Positions 49,488 through 58,493 of a DNA stretch of 64,000 bases are shown in pieces (within the stretch, counting starts at the first letter, position 1; each line of letters begins with the position of its first letter). Made by a program: the position numbers and the translations under genes. The stretch covers positions 1-64,000 of the forward strand of contig JAIOPV010000042.1 of the NCBI GenBank assembly GCA_021413735.1. The letters are read 5' to 3'. This stretch comes from Planctomycetota bacterium. Lineage in GTDB: Bacteria; Planctomycetota; Planctomycetia; Gemmatales; Gemmataceae. Under the pieces are notes generated by a model. That model was not told where the DNA came from and ran no database searches. It saw nothing but the letters and a program-made list of their open reading frames with translations.

Positions 49488-51599
49488 GTGCCTGCCCTTG
49501 ATGCGGGGCTAACTCTGCCGCCGCGTCGCCGAGTTCCGGACGCTCCCTCGCAGGGCGGATACTGCGACGTGACCACGCGCGGCGAACCCGAGCGACTGTT
49601 GCCGTCGCAGTTCGCGCTCGACACGGACGAATTCCTCCGTCGTTTCGCCGCGAAGGAACTGCTCTACTTCCAGCGAGAAGACCCAGACCAACCCGAGTTA
49701 CCCGAGCGTGTGATCGTTCTCGATCAGGGCGTGCGAACGTGGGGAAGCGTGCGGCTCGCGCTCGCCGCTGCCACGTTCTCGCTGTTGGCTCCGCGAGCGA
49801 AACGCTGTGCGTCGGTCCGGTTGTTCCTCACCTCCGCACGCGGACCAATCGACATCACCGGGCAGGATGTGGAAGCCGTCGCCGACCTGCTGGAATCGAG
49901 CGACCTCACACCGGACCCGTTCTCGTGCCTCTTGCTTGCCCTCCACGAGACGGCAAAGGGAACGGCCCCGCGTGACGTGATCCTGCTAACGCATCCGCGA
50001 AGCGTGCGGCATTTCATGACTCCGTTCGAGAACCTGCGACCAAACGACCGCGTGTTCGCGTTGGCGGTCGATGAACGCGGCAAGGCTGAACTCGGCGAAT
50101 GGCTCCTGAGCGGTTTCGCGACGATTCGTTCATTCCGCGTCGACCTTGAGGCAGCCGAGAACGCGAAGCCCGAGAGCGAACTTGATGCTCCGCGACCCGT
50201 GCCCGGCGCGGCAGGCGAATGGACCGGCGACATCGAACCGGTGCCGTTCCCGTTTCGCGTCGGTCTCCTCGCGGAACCGCAGATGTTCGGGTTCGACGCG
50301 ACCGGTGAGTGGCTCGTCATCGTCAGCCAAAACGGTATCCTTCACGGGCTCGCGTTCGACGGCTCGGCAGCGGAAGTGTTGCCGCGAGCGTTTCATGGCA
50401 GTGTGGTTCTCGATCAAGTAGATGCGGTTCTGGGCGTGGCTGGTGGCGTTGTCGTATGCGGGCGAACCAACGCGGGAACGCAACAGCTTCAGCAAGTCGC
50501 GGTTCACTATGACCGGGCGACTCGTCGTGTCACATCGCACCTTCTGGGGCCAGCGATTCTGGAAGCACGCTGGGCCGCGTACCCCGATCTGCATTGCATC
50601 ACGCTCCGCACCGAGACCGTCACCGGCTGCGCTCTCGATCTCGGCACGGGCGGCCGCTACTCCAAGGTCACGGATACCGGGTTGGTGAGCCGTGCCCGCG
50701 GCGCGTGGGACCGCTCCTCGAAGGGCGGCACGCCACCGTTCACACTCCCGGTTCTCTCCAAGACATCGGTTCCTGAGCAGACCACCATAGAGCAACCATA
50801 TCTGAACTTCATCGACAAAGGATTCCGGGTAAGGCGAGCGGAAGGAATCTGGGCGGGCGCGTATTTGTGCAACCCGCTTTGCGACGGCAAGCCGCTTCTC
50901 GAAGGCGCGACGATTCACTCCGCACAGCTCGCGGGCGACGTTCTCGCGTTGTCGTTGCTCAACGCCGGTCAGCGGAAACTTGTGCTGTTCCGTGGACCAC
51001 ACGGAGCCATCCTCGGCGAAGTGACGCACTCGATTCGCTATGCCTTCAGCTTGTCGCCAGATGGGGAGTTGCTCGCCCGCCGCGATGCGATGCGGTCGGT
51101 AGTTGTGTCGAAGTCGGTCGATGCAGCGAAGCCAATCGCCACAGCACCGCACGCCGCGTTGCACAACGCCCTCGACGTTCGCCTTGATGCGGAGCCGTTC
51201 CGGCTGACCATCGCCATCGGCACGTTCGCGCACACCTTCCGCTTGCTGAACGGCGAACTGCGGTACTCGCTCGCCCTTGGCTGGGACAACTTCCCCGAAC
51301 CGAAAGTGCCGTTCACGGCACTGGCGCGGCAAGCTTCACCGATCAAGTACGATGAGGGACGTTTCCCCAGCAACGAAGGAGCGGCGTCTGGCCCGTGGCG
51401 TGCGGTCCTTGATCGACTCGGGCAGGTGCTGCTGTACGCGAAGGGTGAACTTGTCGCGGTGTTCGTGGTTCGTCGGGAACGAGCGGCTGCGTGGATTCCG
51501 GGCGGCGTGTTCTGGGGCACGCCAGCGTTGATCGGCGGTCCCGCGACCCCCGACGCCGAGAAGAAGATCGGCCGTGCGATTCAGAATGCGGGAGGGTGA
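49488..51599 (+). CDS. vWA-like/beta-propeller protein of a MoxR-vWA-beta-propeller-type system, probably 5'-truncated
   Basis: The 703-residue product from a GTG start opens PALDAGLTLPPRRRVPDAP. VIVLDQGVRTWGSVRLALAAA near residue 75 looks like a von Willebrand A first strand without the DxSxS metal site. VILLTHPRSVRHF and FALAVDERGKAEL would be later strands, and from about 250 to the end the sequence is a beta-propeller of WD40-like blades. Before the GTG the same frame continues to code (RDYPEPAF, HRLLQLARKRQRLVGATVL) back to about 49383, with no start codon. The gene therefore seems to have lost its 5' part. It precedes a TPR/beta-propeller gene by three bases. Confidence 0.75.
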   Translation: MPALDAGLTLPPRRRVPDAPSQGGYCDVTTRGEPERLLPSQFALDTDEFLRRFAAKELLYFQREDPDQPELPERVIVLDQGVRTWGSVRLALAAATFSLLAPRAKRCASVRLFLTSARGPIDITGQDVEAVADLLESSDLTPDPFSCLLLALHETAKGTAPRDVILLTHPRSVRHFMTPFENLRPNDRVFALAVDERGKAELGEWLLSGFATIRSFRVDLEAAENAKPESELDAPRPVPGAAGEWTGDIEPVPFPFRVGLLAEPQMFGFDATGEWLVIVSQNGILHGLAFDGSAAEVLPRAFHGSVVLDQVDAVLGVAGGVVVCGRTNAGTQQLQQVAVHYDRATRRVTSHLLGPAILEARWAAYPDLHCITLRTETVTGCALDLGTGGRYSKVTDTGLVSRARGAWDRSSKGGTPPFTLPVLSKTSVPEQTTIEQPYLNFIDKGFRVRRAEGIWAGAYLCNPLCDGKPLLEGATIHSAQLAGDVLALSLLNAGQRKLVLFRGPHGAILGEVTHSIRYAFSLSPDGELLARRDAMRSVVVSKSVDAAKPIATAPHAALHNALDVRLDAEPFRLTIAIGTFAHTFRLLNGELRYSLALGWDNFPEPKVPFTALARQASPIKYDEGRFPSNEGAASGPWRAVLDRLGQVLLYAKGELVAVFVVRRERAAAWIPGGVFWGTPALIGGPATPDAEKKIGRAIQNAGG

Positions 51600-51602
51600 G
51601 CA

Positions 51603-54350
51603 GTGGAAGTTCCGTTCAGACTGACGCGACGCGAAGTACCCACCGCCGCCGATGCGTACTTGCTGTTCGCCACGGACGCGACGCCATTGGTCGATGCGTG
51701 CGTGCGTCTCGGTGGCGAAGCGCCGCCTGCCGTGTTCGCGGTTCGTGGCGGCTTTGTCGTGATGCCTCCATACGCCGAAACGCGAACGCTTCCGGGCGCG
51801 ATTCGTCTCCGTCGCATTGGAGGCGATCTGTTCATCCCTGCCGACGCCGACCTCGTGCCGTCGCTCCTGCTGGATGAAACCGCGGTTCTCTCGCAGAAAC
51901 GCGGGTTGATCGTGCTGCCGGGCGGCGAAGTGCTGTCGTTCATCCCAACGCCGCTCCCGGTCACCAAGTGGCTGGCACCGATCTGCGTTCGTCGTGATGA
52001 ATGGCAATCGTTTCCGCCGCGACCGGATCGACCCGAAACGCTGAGCGTGATCGAACGGCCATCACCGCCCGCGTCCCTGATGGAGATGCTCGGCGAAGGT
52101 GCCCCCGACGACGCGAACCCACTCTCTGACGCGACCGGCGTACCGGAAGATGCGAGGCCGCCAGCTTCTGGTTCGACGCTGAGCAATCTGGCCGCGAACG
52201 TGAACCTTGCGGTCGGCGGCTTCCTCACGTGGCTCGGCAAGCAACTCGGTGCATCGGGGCTCGCTCGGCTTGGCGGCAACCTTGCCCGCAAGGCGTTGGA
52301 AGCCGTGCCGCGACTCAGCGAGAAGGTTCTCGGCCAACAGGAAGCGGCGTTGCGGGAAGTGCTGCGGCAGCTTCAATCAGGTGACATCGAGAAGGGGCTT
52401 CGTCGCGCTCCGATTGCTGTCGGCGACCCGGATCAACCCGCGAAGGTTGGCACCAACGCCCGGCTTGGCAATCGCGATCCGCGTTACTCGCTGCGTGATC
52501 TGATCGGCACCGGGGGTGGCAGCGCAACCACGTGGCTCGGTGGCGGTGACATCTGGAATGAACTGGCTCGCGAGTATCGCAAGCTCGCGGAGGAGGCGAC
52601 CGCACGAGGCGACTTCCGGCGTGCCGCGTATTTGTACGGCGTGTTACTGCGTGATCTTCGCAGTGCCGCGAATGTGCTCATGGCTGGCGGGCTGTGTCGC
52701 GATGCGGCGCTGCTGTACCGCGATCGGCTGAATGATCCGTTGGCGGCCGCGAATGCGTTCGAGCGTGCCGGCGATCACGACGAAGCGCTGCGGCTCTTCG
52801 AGAAGTACGAACACTTCGAGAAGGCAGCGGAGTTGCTGCGACGCATCGGCGACGAAGACCGTGCCGTGGCGTACTACGTTCGGGCTGCGGACTTGCTTGC
52901 GAAACGCGGCTTCTTGCTCGGGGCCGGTGATCTGATTCGCATGAAGGCCGGTCGGCGTGATCTCGCCATCGGGTACTACGAACGCGGTTGGAATGGCATC
53001 TCTGCCGAGGTTCTAAGCTGTGGCGAACGACTGCTCGACGAGCATCTCATCGCGGAGGACATGCCACGGGTTCAGGAGTTGCTTACGGATGCGGAAGCCC
53101 GACTCGCGGATCGGGCGAGCGACGCGGGGCACTTCTTCAACTATGCACTGGATGTCGGCAAACCGTTCCTTTCGCCCGAGATGCGAGACGACCTGACCGA
53201 CCGCGTGCGGTTGCTGTTCGCGGCTCATCTGCGTTCAACCGGAAGTTCGACCGAGGGCGTGCGCCTCGCTCGTGAGTTGTTCGGACAGAATCAACCGTGG
53301 CCGGGTCCGGTGGTGCGAGACGCGAGTTTCGCTGTGCTTCACAAGGATCGCGTTCCGCCTGTCGTGGCGGCTCCGAAACATTCGCCACCGGTGAAACTGG
53401 GGAACGGCACCGTGACGGCTGTGGCCGTAGCTCGCGGCACAGCCGATATCGTCGTGGCGACAGAACAGGCCGTGGTGCTGTGGCGAGTCGACGAGAACCG
53501 CGTGGTGCTGGTGACGCCTCTCACGAACGGACCCATCTTTGCGTTGTCGGTCAACTCCACCGGCGAGATCGTGTACGGGCTCCAAGATCGCGGAACCGTG
53601 GCTCTGTGGTGTTTCGAGGCCGAGAGCAAGAATGCCTTTCGCAGTGGCGGCGTGGTGGACGACCTGTCCCAAGACTCCCAGGAAGATTCATGGTACTTGC
53701 AACCCTCCCCGGCGATCCGAAACCACGAATATCGGATTACGGTTCACACCCCTGTGTTGAACAAAACGTATATCGGTCCGAACTTGAAACGAGACTCAAC
53801 GGACGTGTTTCTCACTGGAACTTTGGAAACGCATTTGCTCGTCGAAACGGCCGAAACCCGTGGGGACATTTGGGAATGGTCCGACGGTTTGGTCAGGCAT
53901 TGGACTCGCTCAAACGCAGGCAACGTGGGTTTCCCAAGCTCTCGTTGGCACGCTCCGTGGAATCCGCTTAGAGCGAACGTCGGGGGAGTAGTGGATTGGA
54001 TCGCTCCCGGAACTGGAATACTGGAAGTTGCTGGCATCGATACGGAGGGTTGCCTTCACTGGGCAAGATTCTCAGGTGAAGACAACCGCGACCCAGGACA
54101 GCGCGACGCCCACCGCCCACCGCCCGATCGGTACGTCGCGGCGTGTCTCACCGGTTCGGGGGCAGTCGTCGCGGTGAATGCGCACAACGAGGTGAATTGG
54201 TTTCGCGTCGCCGGGACATCGCTTGAGGTCACCGCCACGCTCACGCTCGATGTGCCGACGCCTGCGGTCACTCTCGTCGCTCGCCCCGCACAGAACGAAG
54301 TCGTCGCCATCCTCGCCGACAGTTCCGCCATTCGCTTCAAGAACCCGTGA
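51603..54350 (+). CDS. bpX6-like N-terminal, TPR-like and beta-propeller protein
   Basis: A 915-residue protein from a GTG start. The N-terminal 120 residues (VFAVRGGFVVMPPYAE, GAIRLRRIGGDLFIPADADL, RGLIVLPGGEVLSFIP) resemble the bpX6-type domain of ternary systems. Then come a disordered linker (about 155-200), an amphipathic region (ANVNLAVGGFLTWLGKQLG), TPR-like repeats at about 320-480 (DFRRAAYLYGVLL, AANAFERAGDHDEALRLFEKY, HFEKAAELLRRIGDEDRA) and a C-terminal beta-propeller. These proteins act with a MoxR AAA+ ATPase and vWA partner, none of which is in the window. Function is unknown. Confidence 0.75.
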   Translation: MEVPFRLTRREVPTAADAYLLFATDATPLVDACVRLGGEAPPAVFAVRGGFVVMPPYAETRTLPGAIRLRRIGGDLFIPADADLVPSLLLDETAVLSQKRGLIVLPGGEVLSFIPTPLPVTKWLAPICVRRDEWQSFPPRPDRPETLSVIERPSPPASLMEMLGEGAPDDANPLSDATGVPEDARPPASGSTLSNLAANVNLAVGGFLTWLGKQLGASGLARLGGNLARKALEAVPRLSEKVLGQQEAALREVLRQLQSGDIEKGLRRAPIAVGDPDQPAKVGTNARLGNRDPRYSLRDLIGTGGGSATTWLGGGDIWNELAREYRKLAEEATARGDFRRAAYLYGVLLRDLRSAANVLMAGGLCRDAALLYRDRLNDPLAAANAFERAGDHDEALRLFEKYEHFEKAAELLRRIGDEDRAVAYYVRAADLLAKRGFLLGAGDLIRMKAGRRDLAIGYYERGWNGISAEVLSCGERLLDEHLIAEDMPRVQELLTDAEARLADRASDAGHFFNYALDVGKPFLSPEMRDDLTDRVRLLFAAHLRSTGSSTEGVRLARELFGQNQPWPGPVVRDASFAVLHKDRVPPVVAAPKHSPPVKLGNGTVTAVAVARGTADIVVATEQAVVLWRVDENRVVLVTPLTNGPIFALSVNSTGEIVYGLQDRGTVALWCFEAESKNAFRSGGVVDDLSQDSQEDSWYLQPSPAIRNHEYRITVHTPVLNKTYIGPNLKRDSTDVFLTGTLETHLLVETAETRGDIWEWSDGLVRHWTRSNAGNVGFPSSRWHAPWNPLRANVGGVVDWIAPGTGILEVAGIDTEGCLHWARFSGEDNRDPGQRDAHRPPPDRYVAACLTGSGAVVAVNAHNEVNWFRVAGTSLEVTATLTLDVPTPAVTLVARPAQNEVVAILADSSAIRFKNP

Positions 54351-54387
54351 ACGTGCCGCGTCGTGTCGTCACCAGTACCATGCCGAT

Positions 54388-55509
54388 ATGCCGGAAACGT
54401 CGCTTCTTATCGTGTTCGCCATCGCCTGGGTCGGGCACTTCTGCCTCTGGACGTCGCTGCTCAGCCACCTCTTCGGGCGAGCGTTGCCGAAACCGTTCCT
54501 CAAAGCGTGGCGACTACTCACGGCGTTCGTCATCCTCGGCTTCCCACTGCTGATCCGCGAACATCTGAACGCTGAGGTGTGGTGGTACGTCTGGCCGTGT
54601 GCGGTCGGCGGCGGCATCATCTTCCCGGTAATCACGGTTGCGAGACTGCTCCGGAAACCGTCCGGGTGCATCGTGTCGGAATCGACCGTCACCCGCGACC
54701 TGTGGCCCGAACTCGGTCAGAAACTCATCGGCGACGGGAATCTGTCGTTCGTCGCCAGGCTGCCGGGCAACGGTCTCTTCCGCGTGGACTTCACCGACAT
54801 CACGCTCGCGCTGCCGGAGTTGCCGCCGGAGTGGGAAGGGCTAACGCTTCTCGTTGTCAGCGATGTCCACTTTCATGGCACCCCGGCGCGAGCTTTCTTC
54901 GACCGCGTCATGGATGAACTCCTCGCCGGGCCGAAACCCGATCTCGTCTGCTTGATCGGCGATTACGTCGATACCGACTCGCACCACACCTGGATTCCGC
55001 CGGTTCTCGGAAGGCTCGCGGCAACTGAAGCGAAGCTCGCCATCCTCGGCAACCACGACCGGCACCATCACCCGACGCAGGTTCGCGACGAACTAACGGC
55101 CGCGGGATACACGGTATTCGGCAACAGTTGGCAAGTCGTGACAATCCGTGGCGTGTCGTGCGTCGTCGTGGGGCATGAGGGACCGTGGTTCGCACCGCCA
55201 CCGGATCTGAGCGGGGCTCCACCTGGGCTATTCCGCCTGTGTCTGAGTCACACGCCGGACAACTTCTATTGGGGCATCCGGAACCGCATCGGCTTGATGC
55301 TGTGCGGACACGTTCATGGCGGCGCGATTCGTGTTCCCGTGATTGGGTCGATCTTCGTGCCGAGCGTGTATGGACGGCGATTCGATTACGGCATCTTCGA
55401 GAAGCGCGGAATGGTGATGGTGGTGAATCGCGGTCTGAGCGGGAAGGAACCCGTTCGCATTCGGTGCAATCCGCAGGTGATGCGCGTTAAACTTGTGCGA
55501 CCACAATGA
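54388..55509 (+). CDS. Membrane-anchored metallophosphoesterase
   Basis: A 373-residue protein with two to three N-terminal membrane segments (about 5-30, 38-55, 64-85) and a calcineurin-type phosphoesterase domain. The metal motifs appear in order as VVSDVHFHG, LIGDYVDTDS, ILGNHDRHHH, CLSHTPD and LCGHVHGG. The fold and YPEPA-less arrangement fit the YkuE/LpxH-related membrane branch. The substrate could be a UDP-sugar lipid or a phosphodiester. The start at 54388 gives the first membrane segment. It follows the beta-propeller gene by 37 bases. Confidence 0.92.
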   Translation: MPETSLLIVFAIAWVGHFCLWTSLLSHLFGRALPKPFLKAWRLLTAFVILGFPLLIREHLNAEVWWYVWPCAVGGGIIFPVITVARLLRKPSGCIVSESTVTRDLWPELGQKLIGDGNLSFVARLPGNGLFRVDFTDITLALPELPPEWEGLTLLVVSDVHFHGTPARAFFDRVMDELLAGPKPDLVCLIGDYVDTDSHHTWIPPVLGRLAATEAKLAILGNHDRHHHPTQVRDELTAAGYTVFGNSWQVVTIRGVSCVVVGHEGPWFAPPPDLSGAPPGLFRLCLSHTPDNFYWGIRNRIGLMLCGHVHGGAIRVPVIGSIFVPSVYGRRFDYGIFEKRGMVMVVNRGLSGKEPVRIRCNPQVMRVKLVRPQ

Positions 55510-55519
55510 GGAAGTAGCC

Positions 55520-56430
55520 ATGTCGCGATTGCCGCTGATGCTGTCTGTGCTGGTGTTCGTCGCTGGCGTAGGCGGCTTGCTCGCGGCTCAACCGCCGAAG
55601 GATACGCCAGCCACCAAGTAGGCGACTTACGCGGGCAAGCCCTTCTCGGAGTGGGTTCGGTTGCTCCACAGTCGAGACCCAGATGAGCGAACGAAGGCGA
55701 TCTTTGCCGTGCGAGCGATGGCGCAGCAGACAGATGCTATTGCCGAAAAATTGCTCGCAATAGTGGTCAACAAGAAAGACCAATCGCTGGCCGTGGTCGA
55801 GGCGTTGATCGATCTCGGTCCCAAGGCGATTCCCGTTCTCACTCAAGGGTTGTGGTCCGATGACGAACGGACGCGTTCGGAGTGTCTGGACGTCCTTCGA
55901 CAAATCGGGTTTGACGGTCGCCCGGCCACGAAATCGGTAGCGCGATTACTGGCCGATCCGAGACCCGATCGGACCCGCTGCGAAAGACACTGTGCTCGCG
56001 ATTCGCAAGAAGTTCGCCGAGGACAAGAAGGTCGCCGAGAACGGTCGAGGTCAAGTGGCGCTCGCGTTGTTGCGAATCGCCCGCGACCCCGATGCGGCCA
56101 AAATCCTTCGAGATAGCCTTCCCGCCAAGACCACACTGCCACCGGAACAACATCTCGCCGTTCTCTGGCGAATCGACTCTGGACCCGACACGGTCGCGAC
56201 TTTCACGGAGTTGTTGAAATCAGACTAACCCCGAATCGCAACGGGTGCGGCTGCTCACTTGGGCACGAAATCGAAAGAAGCGATCCCATTCCTCGTGAAG
56301 ATGCTCGCACCCGATAAGTCGCCAGCGTATGCCGTCGCAACTCTCGTTCGGCTGGGACCGGACGCGAAAGGGGCGTTGGAAGCACTTCGCGGAGCGACAA
56401 AGAATGAAGACGACATGACGGCGCTGTGGA
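55520..56430 (+). pseudogene. HEAT-repeat protein gene broken by two stops and a frameshift
   Basis: The start at 55520 gives a signal peptide (MLSVLVFVAGVGGLLAA), and the frame hits TAG at 55619 after 33 codons. The same frame resumes with YAGKPFSEWVRLLHSRD and HEAT repeats (VVEALIDLGPKAIPVLTQGL) to about 55970. There a one-base shift moves coding to another frame (TVLAIRKKFAED, VALALLRIARDPDA), which hits TAA at 56226 and then resumes in-frame (KEAIPFLVKMLAPDKSPA, LVRLGPDAKGALEALRG) until a TTCCGG repeat at about 56434. Three lesions of two kinds, plus a truncated 3' end, mark a pseudogene. The gene had a single signal-anchored HEAT array. Confidence 0.85.
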
Positions 56431-56433
56431 ATG

Positions 56434-56500
56434 GTTCCGGGTCTGAAATGGATGGTTCCGGACGGGGGTGGGTAAGTGAGCCGGAATCAAACACTGACTT
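56434..56500. repeat. C-type repeat at the 3' end of the HEAT pseudogene
   Basis: AATGGTTCCGGG, GGATGGTTCCGGACGG and GAGCCGGAATC lie within about 65 bases. They match the cluster at 19445 and the palindrome at 28823. The HEAT sequence stops here. Confidence 0.8.
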
Positions 56501-56607
56501 CGTTATACCTCTCCCTTTGAAGCACGCATAAGATGAGAGAAGTGAGCCTTCCACATGGAAGGTCTGGCACCGGTTCGCCCGTCACCGACGCACGCGGTAG
56601 GACACCA

Positions 56608-57534
56608 ATGCCACGCAAAATCATCATCGTCGCCGATCCGGGCATCGACACCGCTTTCGCGGTCGCGCTCGCTCTCAACGACCCCAATCTCGAAGTCGTT
56701 GGGCTGCTGCCTACCGCCGGGAATGTGAACTCCGAACAGGCCACCGCCAACGTTCACACCCTGATTGACGTCATCGACCCGCCGAAGTGGCCACGGCTTG
56801 CAGCCGCACTGCCCGCACGGTACGACGCCGACGGAATTGCTCTCCACGGTCCGGGGGGGCTTGGCGGCGTGACTTTTCCGAGCGCCACGAGGCACACGCT
56901 GCACCCCGCCGACAAAGTGCTGTGCGAACTCGCGCATGAGAACCCACGGCAGGTTACGGTCATCAATCTGGGGCCGCTCACGACGCTCGCCGCGGCCATC
57001 GACCGCGACCCAACACTTCCCGCCGTCCTCGATCAAACCGTGATTGTGGGCGGTTGCTGGAATGTGCCCGGCAATGCTGGCCCCGTCGCGGAGTTTCACG
57101 TTCACCTTGATCCGGAGGCGGCCAAGCGGGTGCTGCACGGCGAACTGCACCCGCTGCTCATTCCGCTCGACGTGACGCGAAAGCTGATCTTCTCGCCGTC
57201 GGATTTGTTGGAGTTGCCGAACCCGGATTCACGGACGTGTCAGTTCTTGCGGAAGATCGTGCCGTTTGGCATCCGTGCGAGTTCCAACCTGTACGGCATC
57301 GAAGGCTTCCACCTGAAAGATGTGCTCGGCACGGTGGCGGTGGCGGTGCCCGCGTTGGTGTCGAGTGAGCCGCGATATGTGGACGTCGAGACTCGCGGCG
57401 AACTGACACGCGGCATGACCGTGGTCGATGCGCGGCCAACGCCGGCATTGCCTCCGAACTCGCGAGTGGCGACGAGTGTCTCGGTTGCGGAAGTGCGGAG
57501 CTACATTCTGAAAACCCTGAAGCAAGCGACATAG
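56608..57534 (+). CDS. Nucleoside hydrolase-family protein with altered active site
   Basis: A 308-residue protein of the inosine-uridine nucleoside hydrolase fold, which cleaves the N-glycosidic bond of ribonucleosides. ADPGIDTAFAVAL at 9-21 keeps Asp10 and Asp14 but has Thr15 where a calcium-binding Asp is usual. VINLGPLTTLAAAI and VIVGGCWNVPGNAG follow. AEFHVHLDPEAA has His165 where the ribose-binding Asn is usual. Near the end the HDPLA motif is replaced by FHLKDVLG at 235-242. The family fold is clear but ordinary hydrolase activity is doubtful. The start at 56608 gives the family's N-terminus. Confidence 0.85.
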   Translation: MPRKIIIVADPGIDTAFAVALALNDPNLEVVGLLPTAGNVNSEQATANVHTLIDVIDPPKWPRLAAALPARYDADGIALHGPGGLGGVTFPSATRHTLHPADKVLCELAHENPRQVTVINLGPLTTLAAAIDRDPTLPAVLDQTVIVGGCWNVPGNAGPVAEFHVHLDPEAAKRVLHGELHPLLIPLDVTRKLIFSPSDLLELPNPDSRTCQFLRKIVPFGIRASSNLYGIEGFHLKDVLGTVAVAVPALVSSEPRYVDVETRGELTRGMTVVDARPTPALPPNSRVATSVSVAEVRSYILKTLKQAT

Positions 57535-57547
57535 CGGGGGTTGGCGG

Positions 57548-57979
57548 ATGCGGATGTCTCGCGGAATCACGGTGACGTTGCTTTCAGGGCTGATGCTCAC
57601 CGCATGTTTGACAAGCGGCGGTTGCGGACGGCGGCATGCAGACCACACCTGGTACGATGCCCAGGGTCACGCGATTTCCGAGAACTGGAAAACCGACACC
57701 AGCGGCAAGCAAATCCCCGACCCGTTCCCACATGATCGTTATGGCAGGCAGTGGGTCTACGACGCGAACGGCGTGTTGATGCCGTTGCCGCCGCCGACCG
57801 GCTACTCCTACCACCCGACCTACTGGTGGTGGGGCGGTTCGGGTTATCGCTCGACGAGTTCTGGCACGTCGTATCGGACTGGCTCGCCGGGAGCAGGTGG
57901 GCCTTCACCATCTTCGTCGTCTTCATCTTCGTCGGTGAGTCGTGGTGGTTTCGGCAGCATCGGACTGAGCGGCGGCTGA
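57548..57979 (+). CDS. Small lipoprotein with Ser/Gly-rich tail
   Basis: The 143-residue product starts with a signal and lipobox LTAC (Cys20). The next 75 residues are unusually rich in Trp, Tyr, Pro and Gly (DHTWYDAQGHAIS, GRQWVYDANGVLMPLPPP, YHPTYWWWGGSG). The last 40 residues are Ser/Gly-rich and end RGGFGSIGLSGG. Such tails occur in cell-envelope proteins of unknown role. The start could also be the ATG at 57554. It follows the nucleoside hydrolase gene by 13 bases. Confidence 0.8.
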   Translation: MRMSRGITVTLLSGLMLTACLTSGGCGRRHADHTWYDAQGHAISENWKTDTSGKQIPDPFPHDRYGRQWVYDANGVLMPLPPPTGYSYHPTYWWWGGSGYRSTSSGTSYRTGSPGAGGPSPSSSSSSSSVSRGGFGSIGLSGG

Positions 57980-58015
57980 GAGCAGACAGACACGCAAACT
58001 GTTGGAGCACCGTAC

Positions 58016-58480
58016 ATGGCGCGAGAACCGATTCCGACGTGGAGTTACGCTCTGGTGGTTGTGCGTCGTGGCGACAAGTTCCTGATGGTTCATGAGGTGA
58101 AGCACGGTCAGTTGTGGTATGTGCCGGCGGGTCGCGTGGAGCCTGGCGAAACGTTCGCGGAGGCAGCTGTTCGCGAGACATGGGAAGAAGGCGGAATTCC
58201 GATCCGGCTCGTCGGCGTGATTCGAGTCGAGCATTCGCCGCAGGACTTCGGAGCGCGAATGCGGGTGATCTTCTTGGGTGAGCCAACGGACGACACGCCG
58301 CCGAAAAGCGTGCCCGACGCGGAATCGTTGGAGGCCGCGTGGGTTGGTGTCAATGAGCTGTCGGGGTATGCGTTGCGTGGTGACGATGTTCGGGAGCTGT
58401 TCGAGTATGTGGCCGCTGGCGGAGTTGTGTACCCGCTGGCCGTTCTGCAACTGGAGGGGTTGCCGTACCCGATCAGTTGA
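58016..58480 (+). CDS. NUDIX hydrolase
   Basis: A 154-residue single-domain protein. The Nudix box is complete: GRVEPGETFAEAAVRETWEE at 39-58, followed by GGI, with all metal-binding Glu residues. WSYALVVVRRGDKFLMV supplies the first strands and a C-terminal ESLEAAWVGVNEL the helix. It hydrolyses a nucleoside-diphosphate-linked substrate such as an oxidised nucleotide or nucleotide sugar. The start ATG is shortly after the lipoprotein stop. Confidence 0.93.
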   Translation: MAREPIPTWSYALVVVRRGDKFLMVHEVKHGQLWYVPAGRVEPGETFAEAAVRETWEEGGIPIRLVGVIRVEHSPQDFGARMRVIFLGEPTDDTPPKSVPDAESLEAAWVGVNELSGYALRGDDVRELFEYVAAGGVVYPLAVLQLEGLPYPIS

Positions 58481-58493
58481 ACTGAGGACGCCT

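Noticed and set aside
55619-55621. Stop-codon readthrough or recoding at TAG in the HEAT gene
   Set aside because: A second stop of another type and a frameshift are also present, so decay explains all of it better than recoding.
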